A stretch of 64,000 bases of DNA, taken from contig CM045770.1 in NCBI GenBank assembly GCA_025200525.1, forward strand, positions 89,800,084 through 89,864,083, given 5' to 3'. The first letter of the stretch is position 1. Each line of letters starts with the position of its first letter. The translations under genes were made by a program, and so were the position numbers. The DNA is from Camellia lanceoleosa. Taxonomy: Eukaryota > Streptophyta > Magnoliopsida > Ericales > Theaceae. This document shows positions 1 through 11,210 of this stretch, one piece after another. The notes beneath the pieces are model-generated. The model was not told the DNA's origin. It was given only the letters and a program-made list of their open reading frames with translations, and searched no databases.

Positions 1-100
1 AATTTCTGAGAAAAGATATGAGTGATTATAGATCAAAGAATATTTTTAGGTTTTTTGTAACTTGTTTACATTAAAGACTTTGGTATATATAATAAAAATT

Positions 101-345
101 ATAACCGTTTATAGCCGTTGTATTCATTTGAATTTATAGCCATTTATAGCCGTTGTAGTCATTTGAATTTATAGCCGTTGTACTGCCATCATTACCAATT
201 TGAATATCTTCCACTCCATCATTAGAAATTTGAATATCTTTCACTTGAACCTTTTGGCCTTTTGAACCTTTATAGCTGTTTATAGCCATTGTACTTCTAT
301 CATTACTAATTTGAATATCTTCCACTTGAACCTTTTGAACCTTTT
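101..345. repeat. Degenerate short direct repeats
   Basis: Two interleaved motifs recur: ttatagccgttgta followed by tcatttgaattta (about three times), and atcatta plus aatttgaatatctt plus cact (about three times). The minus strand is open for 63 codons only because the repeats lack stops in that frame. No domain is recognised, and I treat it as non-coding. It is not present in copy A or B. Confidence 0.5.
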
Positions 346-822
346 GGCCTACTGATGTGCTAGACTGTTTGAACCTTTATTTTGGGCTGTTTGAACTCCT
401 AATTTAATCAAATATTAAATACATTCTTACAACATTTAGGATAAAGGTTTAGGTGAGAAATAATGGGACAAAATAAATTTTGATTCTATTTTTCTCTTTC
501 AAATAAATCATCAAAATAAATTTTGATTCTATTTTTCTTTTTCAAACAAATCATCAAAATAAATTTTGATTAAAATAGCATTTTTTTTATTTTTTTTTAT
601 TTTTTTTTTTATTTTTGCATCTTTAGTATTTCTATCCTCCATGTGTATGGCTTGGTGTAGGATCGAAAAAACTTGAGATCCACTTATATTTTTTTCAACA
701 ATTGCCCCCATGATAAGACCCTTCAACTGTTTGGCATGAATCAACCCATGGGCAAAGACTTGAATATTTTTACTTGAAGCTTCTAATTTTGATAAGGTTT
801 CAAGAATTTCTTGTAGAGTAAT

Positions 823-1014
823 TTATTTTGCTAATTCTATCATGGTTCCAAAATCATTTGTCGCACCATAAGTTGTTTTTTTCTCAAGCTTATTCAAAAG
901 CTTTGTAAGTTGAGTCTTTTGTTCTTGATCACATTTTGCAAGTGTTTCAATAGCTTTGGCCAATGCAACAATTTGTTCTTCAAGGGAAGATGATTGCACC
1001 ATCATGACCAACAT
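823..1014 (-). pseudogene. Possible gypsy gag N-terminal fragment (coiled coil)
   Basis: This 63-codon minus-strand reading frame begins with MLVMMVQSSSLEEQI and continues as a heptad-like coiled coil rich in Leu, Lys and Glu. That layout resembles the N-terminal part of some plant Ty3/gypsy gag proteins, which start with a short Met-rich segment and an SLEEQ-type helix. No capsid core or zinc knuckle follows. A second minus-strand frame at 529-744 lies downstream and ends in a Lys-rich tail from poly-T. Together with the LTR-like promoter upstream on the same strand (1930-2710) it could be the wreck of a gypsy element. This rests on resemblance only. Confidence 0.3.
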
Positions 1015-1330
1015 GACATCGTCATCTTAATCAAAGTCGATATGCTTTATAAGCTTTTCCAAGCATAGATTGCACACTTTTGAAAGAAATTAGAGATATA
1101 GAACCTTTGCTTGTCATAAACTCTCAAGAGATGGTTGGGTGTGTTGATACTTGTTCAACTATAGAAGAAACGTCCTCCTTTACGCCCTTTGAAGTTAAGA
1201 AAGTCATTGACTTATTTGATGACAGGAGAGAAGTACTCTTCTTTGCCCCTAATATGATGAAGAATATGTATATACTTCAAAGTTAATATGCAGAGAGAAG
1301 AGATGAAAGGCAGAGATGGTCCCACAAAAG
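1015..1330. other. Unassigned stretch, no supported gene
   Basis: A plus-strand frame of 68 codons at 1080-1286 is open but shows no recognisable domain, signal or repeat. It sits between a gag-like remnant and an inverted-repeat element, so chance or TE debris is the likely source. Confidence 0.4.
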
Positions 1331-1902
1331 AGTAAATTACACTAATACCCCTTGAGGTTTCTATTTAATATAGATTCTCCCATCACATTTAAAAAATTAC
1401 ATTCTCTTTCCTGAGGTTTGTAATCTCATTACAAATTATCCCTAAATTGCTAATGTCATACCCTAGAATTTTTTAAATGACCATTTTGTCTTTTTTCCTA
1501 CCAGTTCTTCTTTCTATTATCATGATTACATTTTATAACTTTCTATCATTAAATTTTACCATAATATATTCTTATTAAGTGATGATATACAAACATAAAT
1601 TTTATATAAAATTTTCAAACACAATTATATAACTTAATGGCGACCTTTCACTTTAAAACAAAACACACCATAAACATGATTTATATTTATATTTACAACA
1701 ACATCACTAAAGAAGATGATTGTTATTCCCTTGAAATAATATGAACAAAATATCGGCATTATTTTATTATTTTATATATATAAAGGTTAAGAGACAAATA
1801 TGTCATTTTAATCTAATATAGGATAAGTATAATTTTTCAAACGTGAGAATGGATTTGTATTAAATAGAAATCTCAGGGGGGGGGTGTCAGTGTAATTTAC
1901 CC
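1331..1902. mobile_element. MITE-like element with ~60-bp terminal inverted repeats
   Basis: The left end reads agtaaattacactaatacc and the right end, on the other strand, gggtaaattacactgacacc. The inverted similarity continues through ccctgaggtttctatttaat and beyond for roughly 60 bp with scattered mismatches and a longer G run on the right (1875-1884). The interior is non-coding and AT-rich. Length (572 bp) and structure fit a non-autonomous DNA transposon. No convincing target-site duplication is visible, so the superfamily is left open. Confidence 0.65.
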
Positions 1903-1929
1903 AAATAAAAAAAAATATAGTAACAAAAT

Positions 1930-2710
1930 ATAAATTTATTGATTTAAAATAAGGCAATTACAATCTCTAGGATATTCTTGTACAAAAGAATAATCCTCTA
2001 ATTCTTTTCAAAAAGTTGATTTGAAGGCTTGATAGATTGTTTCTGAATTGAGCGGTGAAATCTTCTCCAACTAACACGAAGAAGATAACGAATTTGTAAG
2101 ACTTTGACTTGAGAGTTTGATGGCTTTTTTCCAAATCAGATTGTAGAATCCTCTCAAATTTAGTATAAGAAGATAAATTTGACGAACTTTGATTAATCTC
2201 CTAGCTTTATATTTTATGGAGATTGATAAATTTTGATGAAGAGACCTTCGGGGCTTTAGGCTTGAATCCAATGAAGCTTTTTCCTTGGCTTGATGTAAAT
2301 TTTTCCCTCTGCAACTTGATTTATGTATGTAAAATTTGTATGGAGAATTCTAGTGGATATGACTCCTATTTATAGGAATGGATGGATTAGAGACCTAATA
2401 GATTTCAACTTCTTAAATAATTATCTCTGATTTAGTAAGAGATAAATAACAAAATATTACTGTAATGGTGTGTCATAATTTTATTAGCTTGACAATTTCA
2501 ATGTGACACGTGACTTAATTTAATCAGTCAAAAACTTATTTGCTGCATTTAATTAACCAAGGACTTACTGTATCATTTTAACACGTGACAATATTTGATT
2601 TAACTATCATGTAATTTTTAATTTGAAATGAATTAAACATGTGACAATATTTAATTTGTCCATAATTATGTTATATTTTGTAAACTTTTATAATACGTGA
2701 CAATTTATAA
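1930..2710 (-). promoter_or_regulatory. LTR-like promoter with CACGTG-type motif array (minus strand)
   Basis: On the minus strand a TATA-type core, CCTATAAATAGG (2365-2376), is preceded by four motifs of form RYGTGACaat: CACGTG at 2507-2512 and 2582-2587, CATGTG at 2638-2643 and TACGTG at 2694-2699, spaced 56-75 bp and followed by an aatWtt-rich tail. Downstream lies about 430 bp of stop-containing leader ending near 1930 in an AATAAA-containing sequence. TATA, leader and polyadenylation signal in this order resemble the U3-R-U5 of a solo or broken LTR. A host promoter is possible but no gene follows. LTR termini could not be fixed. Confidence 0.35.
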
Positions 2711-3403
2711 TTGATTAAAAAATTTCATGCTTACAATAAATTCATAGAGAGAGCTCAAGTTCACAAGATGAGACCAAAAATTGTAAATCCTACAAATAAT
2801 ATATAAAAATAAACAAGAATTAAAAATATTTCTTATATTTTAAAACAAATGAAAATTCCATCCAACCCTGACGAAGTAGGCCGTGGTTTTGTGGGGAAAG
2901 GCTGCCAGTGATATGTTGAGTAGGCAGAAAGAAAAATGCTTGAGAGCTCTAGGATAAGAGCTTTAAATCATACACTAATAACATGGAAGTGTGTGGAGTT
3001 CAGCCTGATGTGATGTTTTAGCTTGAAATTTTTTTTTTTTTAGACATGTCAACTCATTAGAGCTCTATTTTTAGAGCTCTATAGCATAGTTGAGGCAGAA
3101 AATCAACTGATGCGGATGCTATCTGCACACTCGCTCTCAAGTTGACACGTGTCAATCTGTAACATGCCATTAGCCTCGTTGGTAGGAAAAATTATTGTTT
3201 GTTCCTAGGACAAAATCATGCGGTGCTCCAATTTGATTGTTATTGGTTAAATTAATAAGACTTATCATATTTCTATCTTTTTTAAGAAATAATGGAATAC
3301 TTGTTCCTCGACAAATAATGTGAAGCAATATTTTAAAACCAGCCAATAACATCTCTGATAGTAGACTGATAAAAAAAATCGAAAAATCTAAAAATTTGTC
3401 CAA
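2711..3403. other. AT-rich spacer, no gene seen
   Basis: No convincing coding frame. Contains two GAGCTCT palindromes (3059-3080) and an isolated CACGTG near 3147. The right edge is where similarity with copy B begins. Confidence 0.5.
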
Positions 3404-3584
3404 TTCAAATCAAATCATATTACTAATTGATTTGGTTTCCGAGTATGATTCGGTCTTAATTATTAAAACAAATAAATTATGTTTTACGATTTGATTCAAT
3501 TTGTAACTTTATAATTATGATTACAGTTTAGAATTAAATTAGACAGCCAACTGTACAGATATATAGATAAGTTGTTAAAGGAAA

Positions 3585-3648
3585 ATGAAAAATTCCCCTA
3601 ATTTTCTTCCCCCTAATCCCCCTAATTTCCTTTTTCGGAAAACTGTTT

Positions 3649-3682
<34 letters not shown>

Positions 3683-3740
3683 TAAAGTGGGAATTCGGGG
3701 GTTTCGGGGGCACCCCCCTCGAGCTCCCAATCATCTCCGG
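3585..3740. repeat. Homopolymer-rich block, unstable between copies
   Basis: C runs, a ~31-base T run (around 3649-3679) and G/C runs sit together. Copy B (about 39002-39130) has a shorter T run and different G/C runs. No coding meaning is claimed. A 66-codon frame here exists only because of the T run. Confidence 0.6.
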
Positions 3741-5234
3741 TTGTTAAATATTTGTTTATGTAATAATAGAGTTAGTTTTAAATAATAGTTTAAACAATTT
3801 TGTTTGTAAAATAATAATATATTACTTGACATTTAAGCAAGTTGTAATTACGAATCATTATATAATTTGTAAAAATTATAATTTTAAATCAAACTGAACA
3901 ATATTTTCATTATTTGATTTGATTTTAACCGTTTGATTTATTTTAAAATTGAACCCGGTTCAATTATCTTGGTTTATAAAATTTGCTTTTTTTTTTTTAA
4001 CAAAACACAAATTTTTATTGATTTAAACAAATTAGACTTATAATTTTGCATGGAATTAAATTTTTTTGAATGGGAAGTGCATTATTTTGAACCAAATACA
4101 ATTTATATATTATTTATACACTTTGAAAGTGTTGAATAAATTTATTTTATCCTTTGTGGTGGGGTAGGTCAGTACGTATGTCTTGTTTGTTTTCTCATAG
4201 ACATGGGATTGGATTGCCAATCCTGTCGAGCCCACAAAATTGATGTTTGTAACAGTTTAATGGAATTAAAAATACTTTCTAGTGACTAGTAATTTAGCAA
4301 TCTCAATGGGAAGTGATATTCAATTCTAATCAATTTTTACACATTTAATTATTTTAGTGTACACACTTAATAAAATATTATTTTAATAATAATTATATCT
4401 TAAATTAAAATAATCATGATGAACATTCACTAGCAACCATAATATTATATGAAAATATTTTTTGTACATATCTTTTTAAAAAAAAAAAAAAATCTCAATG
4501 TACATATTTTGAGTAAAAAAAAAAACTAAATCCTAATTTTTCCATTGTTGTTACATTGCATGCTATATATTCTATACTCCTCTATTATTTGTAAATCAAT
4601 ACTCTCATAACAACTATTATATTTTTTTAATCACTAGACTTCTAATTTTTTTTGTTGCGATTTTCTGTTGGAGAATTAGTACCGAATTATTTCATTATAT
4701 TTGGATATCAATTGCCGAATTATTACATTATATTCGGACATCAATTGTTGATTTTTTTTTTTTTTGGGAACAAATTTGTCGAACTAATCACTTTTATTTG
4801 AAAATTAAGTTTTGAATTAAATGTGTAATTTTGGAAAATCGGTGCAAAATCTCCAAATCGAAAAACATAAAAATAAAATAAAAAGGTACGGAAAAGAGGG
4901 TTGAGTAATGTGTGTACAATGATTATGAGTGAGGGATATAATTGTAATTTTTAGTGTGTGAATTGAGAAAATAAATTAATAATCAAATTAATAAATATAT
5001 ATATAAGAGAAGATATATACTGAGATAATTAAGTGTGTAGAAATAAAATTTTCCAACCTAATCACATGAGACTAGAGGTGAAATAATTGTTTTGTCCCTC
5101 ATTTTACGAAAACAATCACATTATACATAACGAGAACTGACTTTTAAGTAATTTCATATATCCAATCTTAATGAACAAATACCATTTCCATTTATAGTGT
5201 ATAAACAAATATAATTTTTCTTACATCTTCAACT
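3741..5234. other. AT-rich intergenic sequence
   Basis: No supported gene or bounded repeat. Contains several A/T homopolymers and a short duplicated phrase, accgaattatttcattatat versus gccgaattattacattatat (about 4680-4740). The B counterpart (39130-40622) is nearly identical. Confidence 0.5.
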
Positions 5235-5237
5235 TAA

Positions 5238-5737
5238 GGTCCCATTTGCTTTCAGAGATAAAATGGAGATGATTGATAGTGAATGAATTAATAGTGAAAT
5301 GATTGTTAGTGAGGGAATTGATAGTAAGAGGATTAGTAAAATTGTATTTGTTTTGATGATAATTGGTAGTGCAGGAATTATTAAATTATTTTTATAGAAA
5401 ATAATAAAACAAATTAAATTATGATTTTTACTTAACAAAAAATATAAAATCATTAAACATTAATGTTCAAAAAAAATGCCTAACATGTAAAAAAAAAAAA
5501 TCAGTTGACCGGTTGATCGGCCAGATATCATAGCGGACAACCGATAACTCACTAAGCTAACGGACTATTTTCCAATACCACCTCTTCGCCTAGACTACCA
5601 ATCCGCTTGCCCAAGGCCTATCTTAATCCGAACAGACTATCAATTTGGAGGGCTACAAACAAAACAAATGTGAACTAAGCTCACTGTTCATTCATCACAA
5701 ATCCGAGTGGACAATACTCCGAAAAACAAACAGGGCC
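5238..5737. mobile_element. PIF/Harbinger-like MITE (TSD TAA)
   Basis: The left end GGTCCCATTTGCTTTCAG and the right end on the other strand GGCCCTGTTTGTTTTTCG form imperfect inverted repeats. They are bracketed by TAA (5235-5237 and 5738-5740), the 3-bp target duplication typical of PIF/Harbinger elements. The 500-bp interior has no transposase. A 74-codon minus frame at 5229-5453 crosses the border and is not considered a gene. Confidence 0.65.
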
Positions 5738-5740
5738 TAA

Positions 5741-6516
5741 TATCATCATACTAGTAATCCCCTCACTAAAACAAACAAACACTACCCATTTTTGTCAAGT
5801 AATTTAGGTAGAGTTTAAAAAAATTAATACTAAGTTTGTTTTAAATTTTTTAATACAATTTTTTATGTCTTCAAAAAAAAAAATTTTGGGTATTTTTATA
5901 TATTTGGTAAGCCTTTTTAATATTTTAATTATTTTTTTACTTTTTAAATTTACCTAAAAAGTAAAATATTTGTGAATTTTTTTTTTTAAAAAAAATAAAT
6001 AAATACATACAAAAATTTAGTATATTTTCATTTTTTTTTATATTTATTGAATTTTATTTATAGATTTCTCCATAAATATTTTACTTTTTTAGTGCATATA
6101 AGTTAGATGCATTCAAAAGATTAAAAAAAAAAATTACTAAAATATGAAAAAAAAGGTTTACTAAATATAACAAAACGTAAAAAATAAAAAATTCAAAAAC
6201 TGTATTTGAAGATTCAAAACTAAACAAAGTGTAAGCATTGAAATTGTTGAATTTTTTAGGTTAAAAAATTATTTTGATAAAAAAATCAACTGTTGAATTA
6301 AAATAAATTGTTTAACAAGTGAAAAAAAGTTTAAAGTTAATAATTTTAAAAAAAATTTCTTCTAATTGTGATGGTGAGATGCAACTGCAGAAGTGGATGT
6401 ACTTGTAAAATAATGGTGGTAGCTATGGAAATAATAACGATGGTGGTGGAAAAGTGACACTAATGGCAATGGTGATCTTGATCGCGACATGGTGGTAATA
6501 GTAACATGATAGTGGC
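5741..6516. other. AT-rich spacer
   Basis: Very AT-rich with many A and T runs. Towards the right it becomes a GGTGGT/ATGGTG-rich trinucleotide region that continues into unit 1. No gene seen. Confidence 0.45.
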
Positions 6517-7209
6517 GTTTGAAACAACGATGACAATGGTGGTGGTAGTGTAGTGGCAATGGTGATGACGATGGCGATGATAGGGGTATAATAGTGGAAG
6601 TGGTGGTGTCAGTGACGGCGAGGGTAGTGAAAATCATAATGGAACACATTAATATTTATGTATAAACAATATAAATTTAGTAAATATTAAATAAGAATCT
6701 TTATCCATAATTTTTTTATATATAACTTTTAGCCTACATTAGAACATCACCAATGATGTTTGCTAAAATAGCATTGCCATTGCTATAATTTGACAATGAA
6801 TAGTGTTATTTTGCCAAATTATATCAATGGTGCTCCAATGGTCATATGCTATTTTGACAAATCTCAACCAATTTTCCTTCAAAGTTTGTAGATGTTGTTT
6901 GGATAGATTTTTTTACTATTTTTTTTTAATTATTGTTTTTGTCTTCTGTGACCTTTTTTTCAACTTATACTCGACTCGACAAATATGAAAAATTCAAGAA
7001 AAAAAAAATATTAATATACCTCCGACAAAACACATACCACTAAAAAATAAAAAAATAAAAAATATAACTACAATAAAAAAAACATTATTCCATAATTATT
7101 CATCAAGAGACGAGAAAAAAATGTCTATATGTTTTGCATTTTTTTTTTTGGTAGGAAAAAAAGTGCACAATGGCTCTTTTTGCATCCCAAGACACCATCC
7201 ATACTGTTA

Positions 7210-7364
7210 GGTCATGTTTGTTTGATTATGTATCCTATTTTAACTAGTAGTCAAGCTTAAAATAATTAGTCCGTACTTTAATTGTTTAATCAAACATCGG
7301 ATTGATAATTTTATTGGACTATTAGTCTAATCCCAAGCTCATGTCCACCCAAACAAACATGACC
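7210..7364. mobile_element. PIF/Harbinger-like MITE, internally deleted (TSD TTA)
   Basis: Ends GGTCATGTTTGTTTG and, on the other strand, GGTCATGTTTGTTTGGGTGG, flanked by TTA (7207-7209 and 7365-7367). Unit 2 shows the unoccupied site near 21630 (accattaatg), which supports insertion with a TTA duplication. This copy is 155 bp; the B copy (42596-42806) is 211 bp and retains the left terminal repeat that is cut short here. Confidence 0.85.
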
Positions 7365-7483
7365 TTAATGTTTTCACAATCCAATGGCTTATATGAGAAT
7401 TTTAGAATCATCGGTTGTTTTCTCAAGACAACCCACATTTTCTCTTTCTCATCTTCATTTTTATCAACTCAGTAGGCTGAGCA

Positions 7484-7506
7484 TCTCTCTCTCTCTCTCT
7501 CTCTCT
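7484..7506. repeat. (TC)n microsatellite
   Basis: About 23 bp of TC repeat here; the B equivalent (42926-42960) is about 35 bp. The repeat gives Ser/Leu-rich shadow frames that are not genes. Confidence 0.9.
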
Positions 7507-9354
7507 ATGTTCATCTATCTCTCCATCTTTATCAAACCCAGTTGGCTGATCAACATTACCATCATCATCCTAGCTTTACACGATTGAATCTCTAGCAAAA
7601 CAACACAGTCTTCACCATCTTTCTCTTTCTTTAGATCTCATCTCACCATCATCATCCTGTAAGCTTAGAGTCCATCCTCTTGTACTTGTTCTTAGCTTCC
7701 AAAGGAAAACCAAACAAACCCATTTCCCTATTACCATTTTCTTGGAGACCTACCAATCCCATTTCCTCTCTCTCTCTCTTATTTGTGTCTACTTCAGACC
7801 AAATTAGGTGAAAATAATACAATAGACCCAAAAATCTTTTATGAGATTTTCAAATATTGAAATTCAGTGCAAAACCCAGGAATTGGGTTTGGCTCTCATT
7901 TCATAAAAATCCGAAAATAAAAGATGGAAGACTATTAAACAAAAGTGGGACCCTTAATTTGTCATGTAAGCAACCCCCAACAAGCTTTAAAGGTCAATGG
8001 AGGTTGAGATGAAGAACAAATTCATCAATCATGCTAGAATCTAGGTGTTTATTTTCTAAATTTGAACTAGATTGCTTCAAAAATTTATATCAACTTGTGA
8101 AATTTGGATTGATTGATCATTCTGAAATTTGTTATTGACTGATTGCTCCGAATATTTGTGAAATAAATTCTTGACTAATCATTCTGAAATTTGAGAAATT
8201 TGTGTCTGGGAAATGCAGAAATTGGTGAAATTTGTTTTGAGAAAAAAAAAAATTGAAGAAACAAATGCTATAGTAAATAAATGAATTCTATTTGACAAAA
8301 AAAAAAAAAACAAAAAAAAACAAAAAATAGTGAATTTTGTTTTTTTTAAAAAAAAAACTTCAAACATTTTGGGATTTTTTTTGGGGAGAGGATGAACTGA
8401 GCTTTGGAGCCAAAATCTATTATTTTTGATGATGTGACATGTTTGGCAAATGCCAAACCTCCTACCAAATTTGACAACAGAAATGACATTTGCTATATTT
8501 GGCAGAAAGAATAGCAAGCTATTAGAGACCCCATTTTTTCCCTCTTGCCAAATCATAGCTTTGGCAACTCCTTTAGCAACTCTATTAGAGATGCTCTTAT
8601 AAAAGTTGCTTAAAAATTTTAAATTATATGAATCATGATATTTTCATTAATTTTATATGCCAATTTTAATTGTCTAAATAAGGTGGTGTTTGATAACAAA
8701 ATTCAATGCTTAAAATTGAATTTATTAATTAAAAATCAATTAAACCTATTTGATAACCACAAATGGTATCCCTTAAAAATTTAAGTGACTCTTAAAATGC
8801 AAACTAAAAATTAAAAAAATAATAATAATAAATGATAGAAAAATTAGTTAACTCTGTCTGAATTTATAAATACTTATACATAAATATCAATATACACTAT
8901 TATAACCTCACAACTGTCACTATCACCACTACCACTACCACCACGACCACTATCTTTATCACCATTGTCATTGTTATCATAAGCACCACCATCATTTCAC
9001 TACTACCTGAATAGTTGTCGTTGTTATTACCACTACAACAACCCTTCATTTACACAATCATTACCATTATTGTCATAACCACCACCATCATTCCACCACA
9101 AAATAACCATCATCATTTTTTTTAATGACTAGGCGTTCAGGTCAACTCATACGCATCTCGACTAATCCCAAAACCTACGTAAAGTGCCCCTCCATATGTT
9201 TTAGGAAAAATATGTGGGCGTAGCCTTAAGGAGTTGATAGCACCTAATGGAGGAAGCATACCCCCAGACCCCAAGCCGCACCCACTAGGTTAGCTTCTTG
9301 GGGTTAATAACCACCATCATTACACCACCATTGCCACCCTCATTTTATCTCCAC

Positions 9355-9702
9355 CGAAAGCACAATCTAGATCTCATAGTGCAAAGCAACACATCAGTGA
9401 AAAACAATTACTGAAACACTAATTCAGCATTTTTCAAAACATTGATCCAGAGCACAAAAGAAACAGAGATAAATCACAAACAAAACATAGAAGAAACACA
9501 AAAGAAGATGAGCAAAAAGAGATTCACAAACAGAGCACGTAAGAAACATCTAAGAAACAAACAACTAACCTCTGATCGAAGAAGATGAAAAGTTCCAAAT
9601 CCACAAACAGAACACCATCACTGAGATAAATCACAAAGCTGAAGAAGATTTTGAAGGATTCGATTGGTTTTTCTAAGATTGTAGACGGTGGTGCTTAAAA
9701 TT

Positions 9703-9744
<42 letters not shown>

Positions 9745-10126
9745 TTTCAAATCGCAATCGCTTTGAGATGAATCACCGAGCTAAAGAATAATCGAGAGAG
9801 AGAACTTCATATTGATTCGATCCTCTAAGAGAAGGAGAGAGCAAAAGAGTGAGTGAGAGATTTGACTGAGTGATAGATTCAAACTTCATATTATAGACCA
9901 CTATGCTCAAAATAGGGTTTTCAAAATAAAGGTTCGGAGAGACAAAATAGGGTGTGAAGAGAGACAGAATTTGGAGGCGTTTTCAAACGTCTTATATTCA
10001 TAAAACGGGACCGTTTTAATTAATAACAAATGCGACATTTAAAAAACGCCGTTAATTATTAGAAAAAGTGACGTTTAATAAAACACTGCTAATTAAACGC
10101 CATTAAATCCTCGATTTTCTGTAGTG
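9355..10126 (-). mobile_element. CACTA-like transposon terminal fragment
   Basis: On the minus strand the right edge begins CACTACAGAAAATCGAGG, matching the CACTA(CA)(A/G)GAAAA terminal motif of plant CACTA elements. Subterminal sequence repeats AACGCC/AACGTC/AACGGC motifs over the next ~150 bp, also characteristic. The left limit is set where unit 1 and unit 2 stop matching (after ccac). No opposite CACTA terminus is visible, so it is probably a deleted derivative. It includes an (AG)n tract at 9706-9742. Confidence 0.55.
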
Positions 10127-10217
10127 GTTTGAGATGATGATGACAATGGTGGTGGTAGCGTAGTGGCAATGACGATGACAATGGCGATAGTAGGGGTATA
10201 ATAATAGTGGTATCGGT

Positions 10218-10555
10218 TGAAGGCATGAGAGATGATCACACCGTAATATGGTGGACTCTCTCACACTAAAGTCCATATTTATATGGTGGTCTAAAAACCT
10301 TTCTCCTAGATGAAAAGAATAATTTGAAAGTTGGTCTGAATTTAAACACTAAAGCATTGTGTCTCTTTGCAGCAGATAATGACTATTGGTAAAGGTAGTC
10401 AAGGTTTTGTATAAATAGTTGGCAAAGAGGGTTCTATTTTGCATTGAATACCAACCTACATTAAGACCAATTTTTGTCTCCGGATTATTCCATCTTGCAT
10501 GATAAACACTCTCACGGGTATTCCGATCAATTGTCATTGTCAAGTTAACCTTACA
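10218..10555 (+). repeat. 5' LTR of copia element (copy A)
   Basis: 338 bp, starting TGAAGGCATGA and ending AACCTTACA. It differs noticeably from its own 3' LTR (16370-17204) and from the B 5' LTR (45672-46011), whereas the B 5' LTR is closer to both 3' LTRs. That suggests replacement of this end in copy A. Confidence 0.9.
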
Positions 10556-10556
10556 G

Positions 10557-10568
10557 TGGTATTAGAGC
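10557..10568 (+). promoter_or_regulatory. Primer-binding site, tRNA-iMet type
   Basis: TGGTATTAGAGC lies one base after the 5' LTR. It matches the usual plant iMet PBS TGGTATCAGAGC at 11 of 12 positions. Confidence 0.85.
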
Positions 10569-10589
10569 TTGAATTACACATTATCGTAG

Positions 10590-11210
10590 ATGTCGAAATA
10601 CAGTCCAGAAGAACAAAAAAATTTCGGACTCCTTTTACCAAAACTTCAGAAAATTATTGACTATCAATTTTCGACATTGGTTAATTCCGTTTGTTTATTT
10701 AATCATCACCAACGTGTTGTATTCTCAGAAAACTATCCAAAAAAAATAACCGTCGGTGGTGCTATTGTTTCGGACCTTGCCGAAAATGAGGCCGAATTGT
10801 ACCGTTGGAAACAATTTTATAAAATATTTTTCGGTTCAAATTGCGTCTCCAAATTAGCCTCGTCTTATTCTTCTCAGAATTTTGATCACAACGGCGCAAT
10901 TCGTTGTGAAAAACGACAAAAAATTGACCCCCAAAGTTCAATTTTCAGTGTTTGGTCTCCGACACCTGTCACCAGAGAAGATAATCGAAGCAATAAAGCC
11001 GTTGCAGATTCTATTTTGAAAGATCAGGCATTTGGGCTAAAGACAAAAGGGCCAAAACTTAGATTTACTACTAGAAAATCTATCCCCTTGGGCTTGAAAA
11101 TTAAAAATAAGCCAATTGGGCCAATTTTGCTAAAAGCCCAAACTAGCGAGACACAACCCAGTAGCCCTGAGCGAAGGACAGAGCCAAGAACCCAAAAAAG
11201 CCTGGCATAG
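10590..11210 (+). CDS. Leader ORF upstream of copia gag (unknown protein)
   Basis: A 206-codon frame starts 21 bp after the PBS and ends about 610 bp before the gag start. The N-terminal ~75 residues are mixed and hydrophilic with an aromatic stretch around residues 65-82. The C-terminal third is basic and Pro/Ser/Gln-rich (around residues 145-206). No copia domain, zinc knuckle, protease or known envelope-like feature is recognised. In copy B the same region (46046-46666) is open for only 72 codons, then has TAG where copy A has TGG. Long untranslated leaders are known in copia elements, so it may be an accidental ORF, but its size and position right after the PBS are unusual. Confidence 0.45.
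   Translation: MSKYSPEEQKNFGLLLPKLQKIIDYQFSTLVNSVCLFNHHQRVVFSENYPKKITVGGAIVSDLAENEAELYRWKQFYKIFFGSNCVSKLASSYSSQNFDHNGAIRCEKRQKIDPQSSIFSVWSPTPVTREDNRSNKAVADSILKDQAFGLKTKGPKLRFTTRKSIPLGLKIKNKPIGPILLKAQTSETQPSSPERRTEPRTQKSLA

Larger units (their letters stand above)
6741..8597. mobile_element. TIR element with AGARCATCWCYAAT ends
   Basis: The left end agaacatcaccaatgatg and the right end on the other strand agagcatctctaatagag begin inverted repeats that remain alignable for about 58 bp, through gttKgctaaa and the ttgcca motifs. Ends of the type GAGCATCTCYAAT are common in plant TIR/MITE families. The 1.86-kb interior has no transposase; a Phe-rich 125-codon minus frame (8179-8556) comes from poly-A/T. 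A second MITE is nested at 7210-7364. No clear TSD is seen, so the superfamily is unassigned. Confidence 0.6.
6517..9354 (+). repeat. Unit 1 of an old ~2.8-kb repeat pair (copy A)
   Basis: Similar in order to unit 2 (10127-22262 once its insertions are removed): the GGTGGTAG trinucleotide region, the sequence gtgaaaatcataatggaaca, the left end of the TIR element, the CT-rich tract, and the segment ending in ccaccatcattacaccacca. Unit 1 has ~1.35 kb (about 7883-9233) missing from unit 2 and a MITE absent there. The divergence is far larger than between copies A and B, so this repeat predates the A/B split. Confidence 0.75.

Noticed and set aside
3649..3725. Poly-T followed by GAATTC and CTCGAG, like a cDNA-library linker
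   Set aside because: The same arrangement, with altered runs, is in copy B and is embedded in ordinary AT-rich DNA, so vector carry-over is unlikely.
6362..6649. 95-codon His/Ser/Thr-rich minus frame
   Set aside because: It arises from GGTGGT/ATGGTG trinucleotide-rich DNA and has no domain; the repeat unit explains it.
8179..8556. 125-codon Phe/Lys-rich minus frame, present in both copies
   Set aside because: Built from poly-A/T runs inside a MITE-like element. Identity between copies reflects the duplication, not selection.
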